A stretch of DNA of 64,000 bases. Origin: Palaemon carinicauda (Eukaryota; Arthropoda; Malacostraca; Decapoda; Palaemonidae). Each line of letters opens with the position of its first letter. Positions within the stretch are counted from its first letter, which is position 1. Positions 11,432-23,100 of the stretch are shown piece by piece. The DNA lies in NCBI RefSeq assembly GCF_036898095.1, contig NC_090757.1, forward strand, positions 62,779,089 through 62,843,088, given 5' to 3'. Under the pieces are notes generated by a model that had not been told where the DNA came from, searched no databases, and was given only the letters and a program-made list of their open reading frames with translations. Position numbers and translations under genes: made by a program.

Positions 11432-11871
11432 TTATTGCTGGAGTAGAGGCCTCAAGGGAAGAGGTACCTCTCCCACGACACCAACCACAGAAGACTCTCC
11501 ACTTCGCCTGGTAGACCCCTGCGGATGACTATCGCAGGTGATGCGACCTCCGCTCCGCACCTGTTGCGGGTTGTCTCTTCGTGAGGAGGCGGCGTAGTGT
11601 CTCCAGGCGTGAAGTCGAAGTGATGCTACTGCTTGTGAAAGATGTTGTAGTGTGGTTGTTTGAGTAGCCTGTGTCGTGGAAGAAGCTCTCCCGGGAGTTC
11701 CATCAGGGGATGCAGAAGGTCCGGAAACCATACTGCATATAATTGCAGCGGAGCTCTCAGGGCCATCGAAAGGTTGACAGACAACCTGGTCTCGTTGAGA
11801 CCCCTCCTCAACAGACAACAATGGTGGGAAGACGTAGGCGTCGATGCTGTCCCACCGTCACCGGAAAGCAT
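11432..11871 (-). pseudogene. MT-like C-terminal relic of DIRS-A pol
   Basis: The segment reading LQLYAVWFPDLLHPLMELPG, then LLPRHRLLKQPHYNIFHKQ, then LRLHAWRHYAASS in a second frame has the W-x2-LL, LP, LL-QPH and LHAWR spacing of the region after RNase H in DIRS pol. It is split over two frames. RNase H-like and RT sequence between here and gag could not be recognised. Confidence 0.5.
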
Positions 11872-13577
11872 CTTGAAAAAGAGTCTTGGGGTCTGAGACT
11901 GGGGGGAAGTACAGTGGAAGCTTGAAGTTCCAGGCTGTCGTGATCAGGTCCCCCAGGCCAGGACTTGCTGGTTACTAGAGGCCAAAGACCCCCAGGTGCT
12001 CTCTATCTGTGAGGCTCTGCTCAGATTGTCGGAGAGAACATTCCTCTGCCCGGAATGAGCGAGCCGATAGCGGTATCGAGTGGACTTCGGATCATCTCAG
12101 TATCCCTACTGCAAGATGCGAAAGTATGAAAATGTACCTCCCTGCTGGTTGGAATATGCCAGTACCATGGAGTTGTCGCGCACGGAGCGACTCGGCAGGA
12201 TCTGTAGGATCTGTAGAAGGGCCAGACTACGGCCTCTAAGCCTACCTGAATGAGGAAGAGGTACCCTTCAGGTCCTGACCATAGGCCTGAACCGGAACAT
12301 GCGCCCCCCCCCCCCTTTTCTTTGACGAGTCCGAGAACAGCATCAAATGCGGGGAAAGGACGAGAATATCCACTCCCATGCAAGAGGTTCCACAGGTCAA
12401 CACCCATTGCAGGTCTAATCGTTCCGCTGGTCCAATAGGGGCCAGAAAGTCCGGTTAACCGTTGCTTTGATTCCACCGGAACTTGGGCCGCCTAACAGGG
12501 AACTTATCCTGAGCCGCCCGTTCGGGACGTAGACGGGTCAATGAGGAAAGGAGACCCAGGAAACGTTCCAAGATAGGGCTGAAAGCTCTCCTTGACTGAG
12601 AAAAGGTTCTGCGACTCTCCTTAGCCTCGCCACAGTCAACTGAAGGGAAGGCTCGGAGAAGGAGTCAATATCATGGCTAGATATTCCAGATGTTGAGGCA
12701 GAAGTAGAGAAGGCTCCTAGCGAATTTCCATGATCCCTCACTCTTGGTAAAGTCCCGGAAGCTTGTCCCGGTGTTGAAGAAGGTCGAACCCGAGACTACC
12801 GGAGTTGGCCAGACCTCCAAAAAGCGAAGGAGGCGGAAGCCTGCTCCTGAGCGGCCATGAGGAAAGCAGGGAGAGTTCTTTGGTGAAAAACCTGTGATGC
12901 TGCGGCGGGATCGCCACACAGCATCTTAAGCAGGAACATCTGTAGTCTAGGCTGAATTCCAAGTGCTTCCTGGAAGATGGATGGAATGGGACCTGGAATT
13001 ACCCGTCCTTCCAATCCAGGGCATAAGGAGTCTTGCGGTCTTGTTACCAGTCTGACCGACTCTGCTGTTCCACGCTGGACGAGGTTTGTTCGACAAACTT
13101 GATCAGAGCTGAGAGGTCGACGACGGAACTCCCGTCTCCGATGCTTTCCTACAAGAAAGGATCGACTGAAGAAGCCGGGGGGGAAGCCGTCGACGACCTT
13201 ATGGAGGACCTTTTCCTAAAGTATGGCTCCTTCTGCCCAACGGGCAAACCTCTTGACGACCCCATAGCATAGAGGCTCAGCGACACTGGATTCGCTGACA
13301 GTGGAGGAGATATGTTAAGAGCAAGGCGCGATATCCTTGGCTGATCACGGAGATCGTGCAGGAATCGGCATCGGGAAGCTGTTATCCAGACGAGTAACCT
13401 TAGGCATCCCCCCAGCGTGAGACCTGCAAGGGGGGTTGCCAATCCTAGAGTTTGTGAACTCTGCCGCTCCCTCTAGGATTATGCCTCCCCGGAAGAACTT
13501 CCCGTCCTACCTGTCCCTGACAGGAGGGGACTGCTATTGTACACCTTGTCTTAGCTGCCGTAGCCGGTTCCGATAAC

Positions 13578-14777
13578 CTAGGCTGACGAGGCTGAACGAA
13601 GAGGCGTCGGAGGCTTGCAGGGTCTGGAAGTAAGCGCCTTGGAGGAGTGAAAACGGAATTCGACTTCCCCCGCACAACAGCTGTCCATTTCTCTGTCCTT
13701 GGGCTCAAACAAGCTCTTCCCAAGGATGGAAGAGTGTCTGAGCTTGTCGACATCCATGGATGGGACTCCCGAGAGGAAGCCCTCGGTCACTGCGTCTAGA
13801 TGCTCCAACATCGAGTTTGCCCGCAAGTTCGAAACTTGGCGACGGAACGCAAAGGTGCTTGAGCCCGAGAGAAGGAAAGTACCCATGATCTTCCTGGAGC
13901 TTCCTTGTACAAAACCTCGGGTCGCAACCGGGGAGGGAAAGGCCTGGTAAGCCCCTTCCACGAAATGGTGAAGAGGAAGGGCTAACCCAGTCAACCCCTG
14001 CCCGACAGAGAAATCTTGAAAGAAAAACTCTGGCAAGACCCTTCCAGGGAATGGTGAGGAGGAAGGGATAAACCAGGTTCTGGAAAGAAGAATGTTGCTC
14101 AGACCTCCCTGAAGATTCTTCCTGCTCTTGCACGTGCCATGCTCTACGTTTACGGGGTGAAGACCGTGTTCTGGAAATACGCGCTCCAGAAGACTCGCCA
14201 GGTTGCCCGTGTTGCGAAACCCCGACGGGAATCGCGGTCGTAATCGCCCTGGAGCTCGCACGATGGTAAACCAATGGTTCGCGCGTGGGCGAACGTGGAA
14301 GTGCCCGTGCGCGGGTACGCAGGCGCGCTGACGAAAGTGCGCGAGGGAGCGCAGAAGGAGGGCGAGAGTGGTTGGAAGGGCGAGAGCTGGCGGTCGGACA
14401 CCGATACTGTAGTGCGCAGGCGAGCGATGACGCGTAGGCGAGCGACGGCGCGTTGGCGAGCGATGGCTTACTGGCAGGAATCGCGCTGGCGCTCGCGAGA
14501 TGGAACACCGTTGGTTCACGCGCGGGCGAACATGGGTGCGCATGTGCGCGGGCGCGCGGGCACGTGGGCGTGTGGTCGCGCGGTCGCGAGGGCGAGCGCA
14601 GGCGGCCGGGAGACCGATGGCGCGTAGGCAGGCGATGGCGCGTAGGCAGGCGATGGCGCGTTGACGAGCGATGGCGCGTTGACGAGCGATGGCGCGTTGA
14701 CGAGCGATGGCGCGTTGATGAGCGATGGCGCGTCTTGGCGAGCGATGGCCCAAAGGCGAGTGAAGGCGTGTTGGCAA
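13578..14777 (-). pseudogene. Gag-like ORF of DIRS-A with Arg/Ala repeats
   Basis: A 399-codon open stretch on the minus strand. The first third is made of RAIARQ/RAIACL-type repeats produced by an 18-base tandem unit. The C-terminal part (SNLRANSMLEHLDAVTEGFL and on) is non-repetitive and lies where gag is expected. A second frame (13705-14829) is also open, reading PSLANT/RHRSSTR, because the repeat unit is a multiple of three; coding frame is therefore uncertain. Homology to DIRS-C gag is not obvious by eye. Confidence 0.45.
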
Positions 14778-14860
14778 GCGATGGCGCCATGGCGCGTTGG
14801 CAAGCGTTGGCGCGATGGCGCATTGGCAAGCGATGGCGCGTTGGCGAGCGGTGGTGTGTT
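14400..14860. repeat. 18-bp tandem repeat and GCGATGGCGCG phrase tract
   Basis: Between about 14650 and 14735 the unit GCGCGTTGACGAGCGATG occurs four to five times in a row. Degenerate forms extend to both sides. GC content is far above the surrounding sequence. Confidence 0.85.
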
Positions 14861-15574
14861 AAAAACGCTAGCGCGCAGGCGAAGAATCGCGCGGGTGCGT
14901 AGGAGATCGCTGACGCGTAAGAGACTAGAGAAGGTTGACGGCGAGAAGGTGACAGGAAAACTTCTTGCCTGCGCCCAGGTCTGATAGATCGTGGGCGAGA
15001 GGGCGAACGTTAGCGCGCATCGCGCTAATCAGAAGGCGCGCAGGTGCATCAGGAAGGAGAGCGCTGATGCGAGCTGTCAAGCAGGCGATCCTGGGCGTTC
15101 AGGAAAACCGTTGGCGCCCATTGGCGCGTAGCAGGAAAGGGCGCGCAGATGTGCGCTGGCGAACTGAAGAGAGCTGGCGCACAGAAGGACAGGTGAGCGC
15201 TGAAGAGAGCTGGCGCAAAGAAGGACAGGTGAGCGCTGGCGAGCAGGAAGAAGATCTACGGCGAGACTCAGCTACCGGAGATCGTGGTCCACAGCAAGCG
15301 AGCGCTACTGCGCGCAGGCGCGCAGGAAAAAACCTGGCACTTAAGGGACTTACCCACACTGTGGAATAAGCCCCTTAGACCCGAAGGTACCGGTGCCCGT
15401 TGTAAACGGGGTGTGTTGGCGCCCACTGCGCATCTGCGTCCAGGAACGGAGGTGAAGACTAGAAGGTCTGGCTGGAGAAGCAGCAGCAACGGTCGGTACT
15501 CGTCGAGGAGGGTCCTCTGCGGAGAACATCGAACAAAGATGAAGACGACCTCGGACAGGTGCAACACCCTCCGA

Positions 15575-16199
15575 CCTCCGAAGAGGAGTCTCTGAACGTG
15601 ACCTCCCCCGAGGGGAAGAGTCACTAGCAGGAGAGACCGTAGGCATCAGCTGTCCCCAAAGGGAAACTGAGCCCTCAGCAACAACAGCAACAACAGCAGG
15701 AGGAGTCCTCCGAAGAGGAGTCTCTGTGGTGAACTCCCCCCCAGGGGAGAAGCACTCGCAGGAGAGACCGTAGGCTCAACTGCCCCCCGAAGGGGACAGA
15801 GGCTTCAGCAACAACAACAGACGGAGGCCTCCGAAGAGGTGTCTCTGTGGTGCACTCCCCCTCGGGGGAGAAGCACTCGCGGGAGAGACCGTAGGGCTCA
15901 GCTGCCCCTCGAAGGGGATTGAGCCTTCAGCAACAACAGCAACAACAGCAGACGGAGTCCTCCGAAGAGGAGTCTCTATGGTGAACTTCCCCCCCGGGGG
16001 AGAAGCACTCGCAGGAGAGACCGTAGGGCTCGGAAGCCCCCCGAAGGGAACTGAGCCTTCAGCAGCATCAGCAACAACAGCAGAAGAGTCCTCCGAAGAG
16101 GAGTCTCTATGAGTGTCCTCCCTCGCGAACGAAAGAGGAACACTTTGTAGAAGAGACGGGTCAAAGCCAATGACCTAAAAAGAGCAATCCTCCGAAGAG
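15575..16199. repeat. ~130-bp minisatellite, about five units
   Basis: Units start with CCTCCGAAGAGG at 15575, 15707, 15828, 15959, 16090 and a partial one at 16199, giving lengths of 132, 121, 131, 131 and 109. Each holds AGGAGAGACCGTAGG and a CAACAACAG run. It lies in the DIRS-A 5' region upstream of gag; the minus strand reads Leu/Ser-rich in all frames. Confidence 0.9.
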
Positions 16200-16946
16200 G
16201 GGCTCCTGCAGTTGCTCAGCCCCTTGAGCGTAACTGCAGGTGCGACCGCTCAGCACCAAGAGCATAGTCGCACGAATAAAGGCAAGAGGAGTTCCCCCCA
16301 AAGGGAAAAAAACTCGAGCCTGGACGGGAAAACTTCCCTGGGAGGGGAAGTTACCCACCCAAGGAGTGAGCCTCCTGAGTGTTCTAAAATGAACTGGAGA
16401 GCTGTATGTCGTCACGGGAGCACTTCCAGGAGAAGGAGACACGCCCCTGACGAAGATCTATAGGGGAGACAGCAACAGCAGATTCCCCAGGCCCCAACAA
16501 GACAGCTCGCTTCGTTGCCACATTACAGAAACGAAACTAGATCGTTAACTATGAAAAATAAAAAACAAAATTCATTAGTTAACATTCATTCCCCCGGGAA
16601 GACTCCGAAGAGGAATCCCGAGGGAAAAGAACACAAGAATTACACAACAGGCACGTGCCCTCAAAACCACTTACACTCACGGAAGGAGAGCTGTAACAAA
16701 CACAGAATTATAACAATTACAATTATGTAATTATGTAATTATGTAATTTAAATATGAATGTTCACTAAATAAAGAACGAAAACCCCGAAAGGAATCGTTC
16801 TACAAAAACTGAAAAGTCAACAAATACAATTAGATTCATAAACTAATTGAGACAAAATGTACTTCGTAGCAACCCCACCCACACGGGAAGGAAGCTACTC
16901 AGACGTAGTAAAGGTAAAACGTAGTAAAGGGTGAACGACCTCAAGA

Positions 16947-16966
16947 GAGAGAGAGAGAGAGAGAGA
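16947..16966. repeat. (GA)n microsatellite
   Basis: A short GA run in the DIRS-A leader. Confidence 0.8.
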
Positions 16967-17236
16967 CCGTAGTCAAACTCGATCGCGACCCATGAAATTA
17001 CACCGTGGTGGCCTAACTGCCGAGGGCTCCACGGAGATATCGTACACTACACACACAAGCACGAACTCTGAAAAGGAAACTTACTGATTTCTATACTCAA
17101 ATATATACATAAACACGAAAAAATGTTTACATATATATTGAGTATAAGAAAAGTAAGTGATTAAGTAAAGACAAAACAAATAATGGCTGCCAAGCAAGGA
17201 CGAAGACAGGCACGTCTGTCCATCGTCCGAGCCAAA

Positions 17237-17410
17237 AATGAAGTGAGACATTTCACCGGTGTGTGAGGGGGGGAGGGGTAGCAAGCTACCCCTGCTAACT
17301 AGCGCGGGGTAGTAAACCCTCGTTAAAATCTAATGGCGCGTCAATTTCAGCTACGCCAAAAGTAAACCCAATGTAAATAGCGTGGTTTGTATTTCGGTTA
17401 CGGAACAAAG
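17237..17410 (-). repeat. DIRS-A right (5') inverted terminal repeat
   Basis: Reverse complement of the left repeat. It ends with GTATTTCGGTTACGGAACAAA, which is complemented in the internal complementary region. Confidence 0.85.
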
Positions 17411-17890
17411 CATTTGTTTGCAATTAGTTACGGAACAAATCAGTTTTGCAAATGATGGTTCTCACATTTTATTAAGGAAATACAGTAGTCAACTATGTTT
17501 AGTATACTGTACAGTACAGTATATTCAAAATAATGAAAGTTAATTACCAGAGTATATCAAACCTGGATATACAACTTATAATGATAAGATTCAAAAGGTA
17601 TCGTAAAGTTGTAAGAAATTTTTTTCCCCTCTGACTTTAACTAAGAAATTTTAGACATTCTTTTCAGGGTTCAAACATCAACTTATATGGTAGCATACAC
17701 AGTCAGCACTATAGTATGATACGTATAGAATAATAACAAACATTTCAAGATCATCATTTGAAACACAACCTTACGCTGGCTCACCCTAAAATCTAAATTT
17801 TACCTCTATATTAATAGAAAGCAAACTCCTTACCTTCTATGAATGAAAGTGTAGACCACATACCACAGTACATTAGCTAAAAATTTTAAA
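17411..17890. other. Spacer between DIRS-A and DIRS-B
   Basis: AT-rich sequence with no gene or repeat that I can identify. Confidence 0.5.
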
Positions 17891-18090
17891 AAATTATATT
17901 TTCATAATAAAATAAATTTTTGAACATACTTACCCGCTGGTTATATAAAAATAGCTTTAGTCCTCTGACGTCCAGCAGAAATTCAAAACTCGCAGCAATC
18001 ACAGATAGAGTAGCCAGGTGTACACTAGCGCCCTCATGCGAGCTACACAGAACCATTCCATGAATCTCCAGATTTTCCATGCCCATAAAA
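17891..18090 (-). repeat. DIRS-B left (3') inverted terminal repeat
   Basis: Contains CTTACCCGCTGGTTATATAA and CAGGTGTACACTAGCGCCCT, whose reverse complements occur at 29333-29512. Confidence 0.85.
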
Positions 18091-18119
18091 TGTTTCTAGA
18101 GGGGAGGAGGGGGGAATAA

Positions 18120-18226
18120 AGGTTATATAACCACTGGGTAAGTATGTTCAAAAATTTATTTTATTATGAAAATATCATTTTTAAACACTAAATTTACCCG
18201 CTGGTTATATAAAAATAGCTGATTGA
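18120..18226 (-). repeat. DIRS-B internal complementary region
   Basis: 18120-18180 complements the left outer end (TTATATTTTCATAATAAAAT region); 18181-18226 complements the right outer end (29470-29512). Confidence 0.8.
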
Positions 18227-18590
18227 CACCCTTGGTGGAGGGTTAGAGACAGCAACATTATTGGAAAATTACTTAAGAGTTAATTAAAACAAGCTTAAGG
18301 CTTCGTAGCTGTTAAGAAAGCTGACTTCAATGATTCTCTGCCTCATTATGTCTGCTATCCTTATGAGATCCAGCAATCCACCCAGGGGGCTGAAGATCTC
18401 TAGGAGCTGTCAAATGGGTACATAACCTCTATGCTGACAGGACCTCAACTAATACCCATGTTCCGGGTGCTTTCAAGGAACAAAATGACCACCTGACTAA
18501 ATCAAAGATTGCGGAAGATTGTCGACCAATCTCCCCATACAACCATAGAAATATATAAAAGTTCCAAGAGAAGAATAAGGGTACTAGGGA

Positions 18591-19411
18591 TTAGGAGAGC
18601 GTAGTGGTAGATTCTTCACCTACTACTGCACCCGTTGCTACGAATGGTCCCAAAGTGTAGCAGTCCTCATAAAGAGTCTGGACACATTTCAAGTAATGCG
18701 AGACGAATACAGATTTACTCCTCCAAAAGGTTGTATCCGTGATGCTTTGCAGAGAATGATTTTGTTTAAAAGCTACAGAAGTTGCCACGGCTCTAACTTC
18801 ATGAGTCTTTACTTTCAGCAGCTTAAGGTCTGCTTTACCACAGTATGAGTGAGCCTCTCTAATTGAAAGTCTTCTAAAAAATGATAGGGCGTTTTTAGAC
18901 ATAGGTAACGCAGGCTTTCTGACTGCGCACCAAAGAGCTTTTGAATTGCCTCTTAAATCTTTAGTTCTGTCCAGATAGAACATCAGTGCTCTAACAGGAC
19001 ACAGAACTTTCTTCAACTATTCACTAACCATATCAGAGAGGTTAGCAATCTCGAAAGATTAGGCCATGAATGAGAAGGACGTTCGTTTTTGGCCAGGAAT
19101 CCAAGATGCAAGGAGCATATGGCTTTTCCGTTTCTGAAGCCAATATTCTTGCTAAAAGCGTGAACTTCACTGACTCTCTTAACTCTTACCAGACTTACTA
19201 AGAAAAGAGTCTTCAAAGTCAGATCTTTAAAAGAACCCGAGTGTAAAGGCTCGAATCTGTCACTCACGAGGAATTTTAAAACAACATCTAAATTCCAGGC
19301 TGGTGATTCTTGTTGACGCTTCTTAGAAGTCTCAAAAGATCTGAGAAGATCTTGAAGGTCTTTATTATTTGAGAGATCTAAATTCCTGTGTCTGAATACA
19401 GCTGCCAGCAT
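18591..19411 (-). pseudogene. Tyrosine recombinase of DIRS-B, frameshifted
   Basis: Two overlapping open stretches (19411-19013 and 19016-18591) together cover most of a DIRS recombinase similar to that of DIRS-C. The catalytic arginine (VKRVSEVHAF), the H-x2-R box (HEVRAVATSV) and the tyrosine (FVSHYLKCV) are all present. A frameshift near 19060 and a stop just before MKKVLCPVRAL break the frame. The N-terminus is missing because the gypsy insertion begins at 19493. Confidence 0.85.
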
Positions 19412-19492
19412 ACTCCTGTACCCTTTGATGGTCGAGGAGGAAAAGTTGCGCTTTCTTCTAAGGTCTAAGAAGAAATCGGCAATTAGTGTTAC

Positions 19493-19681
19493 TGTTAGAT
19501 CTTAAACTAGGCAGGATCAAGAAATGACAGTCAGCGTTGTTTCTTATCTTCATTGCAACTGACGCTGCTGCATCATGCACAGCGGAAGGAAATACAGATA
19601 GCCCGTGACGTAGACAATGACGTCACTTATGTGGGCGGAGCTTAGGCGCTGCAAGCAGCCTCATCTTACACTGATCTTACA
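19493..19681 (-). repeat. 3' LTR of the gypsy element
   Basis: Read on the minus strand it begins TGTAAGATC right after the purine tract and ends GATCTAACA, giving the canonical TG...CA form and 189 bases. It contains a CRE-like TGACGTCA palindrome near 19617-19624. Confidence 0.8.
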
Positions 19682-19841
19682 TCTCCCTCCCAAAATATTA
19701 CGAGGGTAATATTTTCAAAACTTACAAAATGACAATATCAAAAACAGATATGATAAACAAAATTCTATACTCTCTTAATGTAAAACATCAGACATATAAG
19801 GTAAATCATAATCGTAATAATTAATGGTAACGTTCAGATGG

Positions 19842-19983
<142 letters not shown>

Positions 19984-20198
19984 ATAACAACATCGATAGC
20001 ATTAACGTAACCTCAATGAAACAATAATTACATCAGCATTGTAAGATGTGCACTAAAATTGAGTCGTGAATGCAACACCAACCTAACTTAAAATTTCCTA
20101 CAAAATATAATTTTGTAAATGAAATCCATGCACGTCTAAGTGCATTAAAATAAAACAGAATTTTTCATTTTATAAATGCAAGATCAAAGCAGAGATAA

Positions 20199-23100
20199 TT
20201 AAACATAATCGTTCATCCAGGCAGGGGCCTCTCTCTTCCTTGGAGGCCGTACCTCTGGCGCTGATGGGGGAAACTTAGGCTCATGACCCTCTTCGTCGTC
20301 GGTAGGAGTGGCTCCTCTTGTCTCATTGACGGGCAGTTCAGTGACCTTGAGGTGTCTTCTGTTCCTTATGGACGGACGCCCACTACCATCTAGTCTCACG
20401 ACGTACTGTCTATGAGGTCGTTGCTCGACTATGATTCCCAGCCTGTCCCAGGCCTTGGTCATCTGGTTCTGAATCCTAACGTGAGTGCCTGGCTGTAAGG
20501 GCGTTAGCCTCCTGTCGCTGCCGCTTTCGATTATCTTCTCATTTTTCTCTGCTACTTGAAGTTCTCTTTTTCTAATGGATTTTCTCCAATGTTGGTCTAT
20601 CATATAGTTGAGTTTTGCAGTCGGTACACCATCCCGTAACTGTCTCCCAGTTGCCAGTTGCGCCGGAGATTTATTTATACCTCTTAAAGGCGTGTTCAGG
20701 TATTGTAGCATGGCCAATGATACCTTGTCGTTATCGAGGCTTCCAGTCCCACTGATACTTGTTCTAATTATCCTTTTCGCGGACTTAACCGCGGCCTCGG
20801 CTCTCCCATTTGACTGCGGATAGTGGGCCGATGATAAGCGTATGTCAACTCTCCATCTCCTGTAGAAGGTCATCATCTCTTCACTCACCAGGTTGGTGCC
20901 GCCGTCGGTAGACAATTGTTCGGGTGCTCCCCATCGAGTGAAGTAATGCCTAAGTTTTGTCATGACCTTTGCAGACGAGGTGCCATTGGGGAAGTGGGCT
21001 ATTTCTAGCCAGCCTGTAAGCCTGTCACAATATGCCATATACATGCGTCCTTCGAGCTGAAACAGGTCCATGACAGTCTGTTGGAACGGATACTCTGGGG
21101 CAGGGGTCATTTTCATGACTTCGGCAGGAAGTGATGGTGCGTGGGCGTCGCACGATGTACATCGTGAACGATGATGCTGGAGGTCACCCTCGATGCCTGG
21201 CCAATAGACCGAATGTCTCGCTCTCCTCAACATTGTATCTAGGCCTTGATGTCCAGCATGGAGGTTGGCGGTTATCTGGTGACGGAGCCCTTCGGGAATG
21301 ACAAGGCGGATGCAGTTGTCGTTGAAACAGTATGTGACCAGGTTACCAGATATAGAGAGACGTTCTCTGATGCCGTAGAAGGGCCTCAAACATGCAATTT
21401 CTTGAGATTTCTTCGGGTTCCAATCCCCTGCATTCACTCGAGCGACTAGCAGCTGATATGCTGGGTCGTCCAGGGCTGCCTCTTCAACAGTTTTCTCGTC
21501 TATAGTGCACTGCTCCTGTAGGTTTTCTGCGATTGCTGACACCATGGCAATCGATAATTCTTCGTTGAAGCTCGCATCCTGTCCATCTGGCGTCGTCCTC
21601 AGGGTAGGAAAACGAGAGAGAAAGTCAGCAGCATGATTTCTCTTGCCTGGTAGATATTTGACGTTGAAATTATACAATAATGTTTTCTCCTTTAATCTAA
21701 ACAGTCTGGGGTTGGTAATGTCGCCGAGACTCCTATTGCCTAGTAACTTGACTAAGGGGCGGTGGTCCGTGACAATGGTTAAGTTCGGGCAGCCCAATAA
21801 GAACAACCTTGCCTTTTTTAAGCACCAAGCCACTGCAAGGGCTTCCCCCTCCACAGCTGCATACCCAGACTCGGCGGGCGTGAGGAACCGACTGCCGCAA
21901 AGTGCTATTCTCCAACCATCTCTACAACAGAAGGGGGTTTCGATGGAGGTGCAACTGCAATATTGTTGGAGGATGACGAAGCCCACCCCCTCCTTACTCC
22001 AGTCAGTGACTGCAACAGTCGGCCGCAGCTTATCGTAGTAGGTGAGGCCGTCCTTGGCCAACTTGCAGACGATGTCTTGCACTTGACGAAACTTTTCCTG
22101 AAGGTACTCATCCCAATAAACCTGTTTGCCCGAGGGCTTCTTCAGCAGGTCTCTAAAGTGGGTCATGATGGGCGCCGTTGTCAGGAAGGGGGCCAGCTGA
22201 TTGACAAAACCATACCATGACCTGATGTCGGATATTGTGGGCTTTTGGGGCATAGAAAAACGTTTTATGGCAGATAAATAATCTTCTGAAGGCTTGTAGG
22301 AGTCCCAACCGACGTCGAATCCGACAAATTCCACTTCTTTCTTGCAAAACTTGAATTTTTCTGGTTTCAAAGTGATGCCCTTGTATGCACAGACAGTAAG
22401 GAAGTCGTACACATGCCAAAAGGCGCTTTCTACGCTCGAATCGTACAGAAGTGTATCGTCCACACACTTAAACTTCCTGGGTACTTCTTCAATGGCATCA
22501 TCGAAACGGCGTGTATATGCGTCGGAGGCAGAACAATGTCCCATTGGTGTCCTTCGGTATTGGTACCTACCCCAAGGTGTAATGAACGTGGTTAGGTGTA
22601 TGCTCTCCTTGTCCAGTTCTACCTGGTGAAATCCCCAATAGGCGTCGGCCACAGTCTTGTATGAGCAAAGGGGAATGCTGGATACCATATCAAAGGGCGT
22701 AGGGGTATGGTGCGTCTCCCTTCTACAACTTGCATTAAGTTTTTGGTAGTCGACCGTACGTCTGGGTTGCCCCGTTTTCTTTGCCACGACCACCATACGT
22801 GAACACCATTCCGTGGGCTCTCCAGGGGGAGCTCTTTGTAGGACCCCTCTCTTGACGTCCTCCTCCAACTGGGCTTTCACCTCCTTTTCCCAGTGCTTAG
22901 GTACCGACGCAGGTGTGTGGCATGCGTAAGGAACTGCGTCAGGTAATAAGTGAATACGGTGGGGTTCCCCATCCATTACCGGGAGGGGTTCTCTCTCGGT
23001 GTTGAAAGTCGTACTTGAAAAATGGGCTAATAACCAGTTTTCTAATCTGGCAATATTCTCCTCACTAGGGGGAAACGGAATAGCCGACGGTCTCACGGGT

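Larger units (their letters stand above)
9756..17410 (-). mobile_element. DIRS-A: decayed DIRS-type retrotransposon
   Basis: A 7.65-kb unit with inverted terminal repeats (left ~9756-9960, right 17237-17410) that match with only small differences, and an internal complementary region at 10007-10108. Inside, on the minus strand, are relics of gag (13.6-14.8 kb), the MT-like end of the RT polyprotein (11.4-11.9 kb) and a tyrosine recombinase (10.5-11.0 kb). No intact RT is recognisable. The copy is dead but its terminal repeats are well kept. Confidence 0.8.

Noticed and set aside
14274..14984. Plus-strand ORFs rich in Arg/Trp/Gly
   Set aside because: Opposite-strand shadow of the 18-bp repeat in DIRS-A; any repeat that is a multiple of three leaves several frames open.
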